This document shows positions 61,672-64,000 of a stretch of 64,000 nt of DNA, one piece after another. The DNA is taken from contig CALODV010000013.1 in the NCBI GenBank assembly GCA_942492065.1, forward strand, positions 186,001 to 250,000, read 5' to 3'. Under the pieces are notes generated by a model. The model ran no database searches. It was not told the origin of the DNA and was given only the letters and a program-made list of their open reading frames with translations. Positions within the stretch are counted from its first letter, which is position 1, and the number at the start of each line of letters is the position of its first letter. The position numbers and the translations under genes are program-made. This DNA comes from G963665815 sp942492065. GTDB taxonomy: Bacteria > Cloacimonadota > Cloacimonadia > Cloacimonadales > JAIOQZ01.

Positions 61672-62814
61672 TTGAAAAGACTTAGCTTACTTTATATTTT
61701 AATAGCACTTATACTGATTGTATCATGTGCATCCAACAAGCCGGCATCTCCTGAGGATGCAGCTAAAGCCGTAAAACTGCAGAAAGAAGCCAGGAAGCTG
61801 GTTAACATTAAAACCCCAATTGAAGCATACCGAATGCATTTCAGTATGCCAAGCGACTCATCCGCAATTGTACTTCTGGAAAGTGCAAATGCCCTTGATC
61901 CAAGTAATTTGTCAGTAGCAAAAGATTTATCTACATTATATCTAAGAAGCTTTTATTATGACAAATGCGCTAAGTTTTCAAAGAAATACCTGAAGAAAGA
62001 CACTGATGGAGATTTCTGTAATTTTTACTGCCAATCGGAATATAATGAAGTCACCAACTCAGATAGAGAGTTTGGACTCAGATTTTTACTGGACAAACTC
62101 AAAAAATATCCTGATAATGTTAGTCTCCATATTACATTTTCCAGATATCTGGACACTCCCGGACAAAAAGTTGCATATCTTTCTGAGCTTTATGCGAAGT
62201 ATCCAAACTCTACAGAAATTATTCTGGAATTGTATAATATTCTTAAGTACACAGACAATGTTACCCAGTCATTCTTTATATGTGAGAATTTCCTGCTTAG
62301 AGAGGATTTCTCCAGATTATCTGAATTATTGAGCAAAGATATATACGACAATTACAGCACTTTGTTTATTTTTGATGATAGTAGTTCTCACATAAACTAT
62401 TCGGGAGTAAAAATCATTGTTGATCAGAATTCACTAAAGAATATGCTTGATAGGAGATTAGTCTATCTGGCATCAATATTTGGTAAAAAAGTTAACAAGA
62501 CAGAATTGTCCAACAAATTTGAAGGTTATTACAAAGTCGCTATTCGGAATATCAATGAATTCAGTTTTGACAATCTGGTTAAGATACGAAAAAGCTTTAT
62601 TCATGTTTATTTCCTTTATGCGGAGAATAAAAAAAGTCCGGATCCCCTTTTTGTTTTCCATAAAGAACTCATTGACCAGAACTTATTTGAAGCATATAAT
62701 TACTGGCTTTTCAGATATGGTATTGAAGAAGGGGATTTCAATAAATGGTATACAGACCACCAGAATGACTACGAAAAAGTAGAGGAAATCGTTAAGAAGA
62801 AATTCAGATCATAG
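61672..62814 (+). CDS. TPR-like lipoprotein B of a tandem pair
   Basis: 380 residues, again with a TTG start behind AAGGAGG and a lipobox (LILIVSC). The same layout as lipoprotein A: signal region, KPASPEDAAKAVKLQKEARK, divergent helical repeats, conserved C-terminus (DQNLFEAYNYWLFRYGIEE). Bases 61695-61801 match 60527-60633 at 106 of 107 positions, while the middle of the genes has diverged widely. A terminator follows. Confidence 0.75.
   Translation: MKRLSLLYILIALILIVSCASNKPASPEDAAKAVKLQKEARKLVNIKTPIEAYRMHFSMPSDSSAIVLLESANALDPSNLSVAKDLSTLYLRSFYYDKCAKFSKKYLKKDTDGDFCNFYCQSEYNEVTNSDREFGLRFLLDKLKKYPDNVSLHITFSRYLDTPGQKVAYLSELYAKYPNSTEIILELYNILKYTDNVTQSFFICENFLLREDFSRLSELLSKDIYDNYSTLFIFDDSSSHINYSGVKIIVDQNSLKNMLDRRLVYLASIFGKKVNKTELSNKFEGYYKVAIRNINEFSFDNLVKIRKSFIHVYFLYAENKKSPDPLFVFHKELIDQNLFEAYNYWLFRYGIEEGDFNKWYTDHQNDYEKVEEIVKKKFRS
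61695..61801 (+). repeat. 107-bp near-identical segment shared by the two lipoprotein genes (copy B)
   Basis: Partner of 60527-60633, one mismatch (Thr to Ser codon after the lipid-bearing Cys). Confidence 0.9.
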
Positions 62815-62836
62815 AAGCTTTATCTACAATTATCTA

Positions 62837-62870
62837 AACTGACAGATTAGAGATAGTCTGTCAGTTTTTT
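62837..62870 (+). terminator. Terminator closing the SPFH-zinc-ribbon-lipoprotein unit
   Basis: Stem AACTGACAGA / TCTGTCAGTT followed by T6, 23 bases after the lipoprotein B stop. No other terminator is seen since 53.9 kb. Confidence 0.9.
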
Positions 62871-63024
62871 ATGTAAAATTACTTATTCCCCATATTCCTA
62901 TACCTTTGTTGTAAATACCTTTACAACCTTTAAGCCAAAAGTGAATCCGCAAAAGATACAGAAAGTTCTTGACGCCATTCTTTTGATTAACAGTGTTAAC
63001 ATAAAATACATTGTTTAATATTGT

Positions 63025-63060
63025 AAAGTTATTAATAGTCAGTAATATTACTGTAACTTT
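63025..63060. promoter_or_regulatory. Nested inverted repeat upstream of the secreted protein gene
   Basis: A 14-bp perfect palindrome CAGTAATATTACTG (63040-63053) lies inside AAAGTTA / TAACTTT arms, ending three bases before the GGAGG site. It could be an operator or a 5' leader hairpin. Confidence 0.45.
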
Positions 63061-63072
63061 ATGGAGGAAAAA

Positions 63073-64000
63073 GTGAAAAGAATCTTCTTATTAACCTTAT
63101 TGAGCTGTACATTATTGTTCGCTCAGAATTACGTACAGATTGGTACAGGAAACGAATCTATAGGTAACACTCCTATAAATGCATATTGGAATTATGGTTG
63201 GGACAGTACCATTTATCTGCAAAGTGAACTTGGAAATGCTATCCAGATAACCGCTATTGCTGTTAATGTTACAAACGGACCTTCAGTTCCAATGCTTAAC
63301 CAGACCTTATATTTATCTCACACAACCTTGAATCAATGGTCAGACACTAACTATGACGGAACTACAGGATATACACAGGTTTATAATGGTGATCTCGACT
63401 TTACAGCAGGTTGGAATATAATTGATCTGGATACACCCTTTTCCTACAATGGAACAGACAATCTTGTTCTGCATTGGGAAAACAATGGTGGACAATATAT
63501 AGGTCCACCAACTTTCGAAAAAACATATACTCCCGGAGAAGCACGTTCAAAAGGGGAAAACAGTGACCAGTCATTCCCGAATTATGCAGGCCCTGCCTGG
63601 AATCTTGAATCAAAAATTGCTAACATCAGATTCTACTGGTCAACTAATTCTGTTATGCCGGCAGATAGTCCTGATCCTGCAAATGGCACCGGTATTGACA
63701 TTCTTAATCCGGTTCTTTCATGGAATTTCGGTGTTAACACAACAGCTTATGATCTTAGTTTCGGAACAGATCAGAACAATATGACCGATCTTGTATCAAA
63801 TTCAACAACACTGAATACAACATATCAATTAAGCCAGTTAAACTGGGGAACACAATATTTCTGGAAAATCACCTCTTATGATGCTTCAGGCAGCTCTGTA
63901 CAAAGCCCTGTCTGGAGCTTCACTACAGCTGCGGACCCTGCCATTGCAAGTTTCCCATATACTCAAAGTTTTGAAGGAGATTTAACAGGTTGGACAGTTA
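63073..64000 (+). CDS. Large secreted protein, 3' end beyond the window
   Basis: A GTG start behind GGAGG opens a frame that runs to the window edge (309 codons). A Sec signal peptide (KRIFLLTLLSCTLLFAQ) is followed by a beta-rich region. Next comes a fibronectin-like unit (DSPDPANGTGIDILNPVLSWNFG, TQYFWKITSYDASG) and then the start of a choice-of-anchor-J/MAM-like domain (FPYTQSFEGDLTGWTV). This is the usual plan of FCB-group surface proteins with a C-terminal sorting domain, which would lie outside the window. An in-frame ATG four codons earlier overlaps the ribosome binding site. Confidence 0.8.
   Translation, partial: MKRIFLLTLLSCTLLFAQNYVQIGTGNESIGNTPINAYWNYGWDSTIYLQSELGNAIQITAIAVNVTNGPSVPMLNQTLYLSHTTLNQWSDTNYDGTTGYTQVYNGDLDFTAGWNIIDLDTPFSYNGTDNLVLHWENNGGQYIGPPTFEKTYTPGEARSKGENSDQSFPNYAGPAWNLESKIANIRFYWSTNSVMPADSPDPANGTGIDILNPVLSWNFGVNTTAYDLSFGTDQNNMTDLVSNSTTLNTTYQLSQLNWGTQYFWKITSYDASGSSVQSPVWSFTTAADPAIASFPYTQSFEGDLTGWTV

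Noticed and set aside
1..64000. tRNA, rRNA, prophage or integrase genes
   Set aside because: No tRNA cloverleaf, rRNA or phage/integrase gene was recognised anywhere in the window by eye; a covariance scan was not possible.

Overview
The window is an AT-rich chromosomal segment of a didermic, motile or surface-attached bacterium. Diderm features are an RND pump with a TolC-like outer-membrane channel, a predicted outer-membrane beta-barrel and many lipoproteins. Fibronectin-type-III-rich secreted proteins, MGxQ-type pilin-like proteins and a choice-of-anchor-J-like start suggest the Fibrobacteres-Chlorobi-Bacteroidetes (FCB) superphylum, perhaps a Cloacimonadota-like or Delongbacteria-like lineage. 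That placement is inference. Recognisable promoters look like TTGACA/TATAAT rather than the Bacteroidetes type, and GGAGG ribosome binding sites are common.

Layout. 1-10.3 kb (minus strand) is a type IV pilus / type II secretion-like locus: a PilS-type kinase, a PilR-type sigma-54 activator, a major pilin-like protein with a sigma-54 promoter and two upstream activator sites, PilC/GspF, PilB/GspE, three minor pilin-like proteins and a receiver-cNMP protein. 10.4-14.7 kb holds a CHASE4 sensor with a degenerate ATPase domain and a hybrid histidine kinase. 14.7-16.8 kb is thiE-thiC under a TPP riboswitch. 17.0-17.3 kb has a candidate structured RNA. 18.2-21.3 kb is a poly-HAMP chemoreceptor. 21.4-25.8 kb is an apparent operon of MFS transporter, nucleotidyltransferase, B12-binding radical SAM protein and a DUF1573-rhodanese protein.

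25.8-32.7 kb is the most striking region. A NapH-like membrane ferredoxin faces a run of four exported ferredoxin-like proteins. One of these is a lipoprotein with [4Fe-4S]-type motifs at both ends of five fibronectin domains. They are followed by a predicted beta-barrel, a CcdA/DsbD-like membrane protein and a thioredoxin. I infer a cell-envelope electron-transfer or redox-relay system built from iron-sulfur proteins instead of multihaem cytochromes. 33.2-41.5 kb is the housekeeping rimP-nusA-infB operon ending in rbfA, nrnA, truB and ribF. 41.9-46.4 kb carries coaBC, an SDR, a DUF3108 protein, queA and birA.

At 46.4-47.6 kb a gene with a PD-(D/E)XK-like motif lies between two perfect 24-bp repeats and appears to have split an older terminator. 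47.6-53.7 kb is a tetR-tolC-MFP-RND efflux operon with unusual RND proton-relay residues. 54.0-62.9 kb is an apparent single transcription unit: one SPFH-like protein, eight tandem zf-TFIIB zinc-ribbon paralogues (most with hydrophobic C-terminal tails), a GNAT and two duplicated TPR-like lipoproteins. This is the second candidate for an undescribed system. The window closes inside a large secreted protein.
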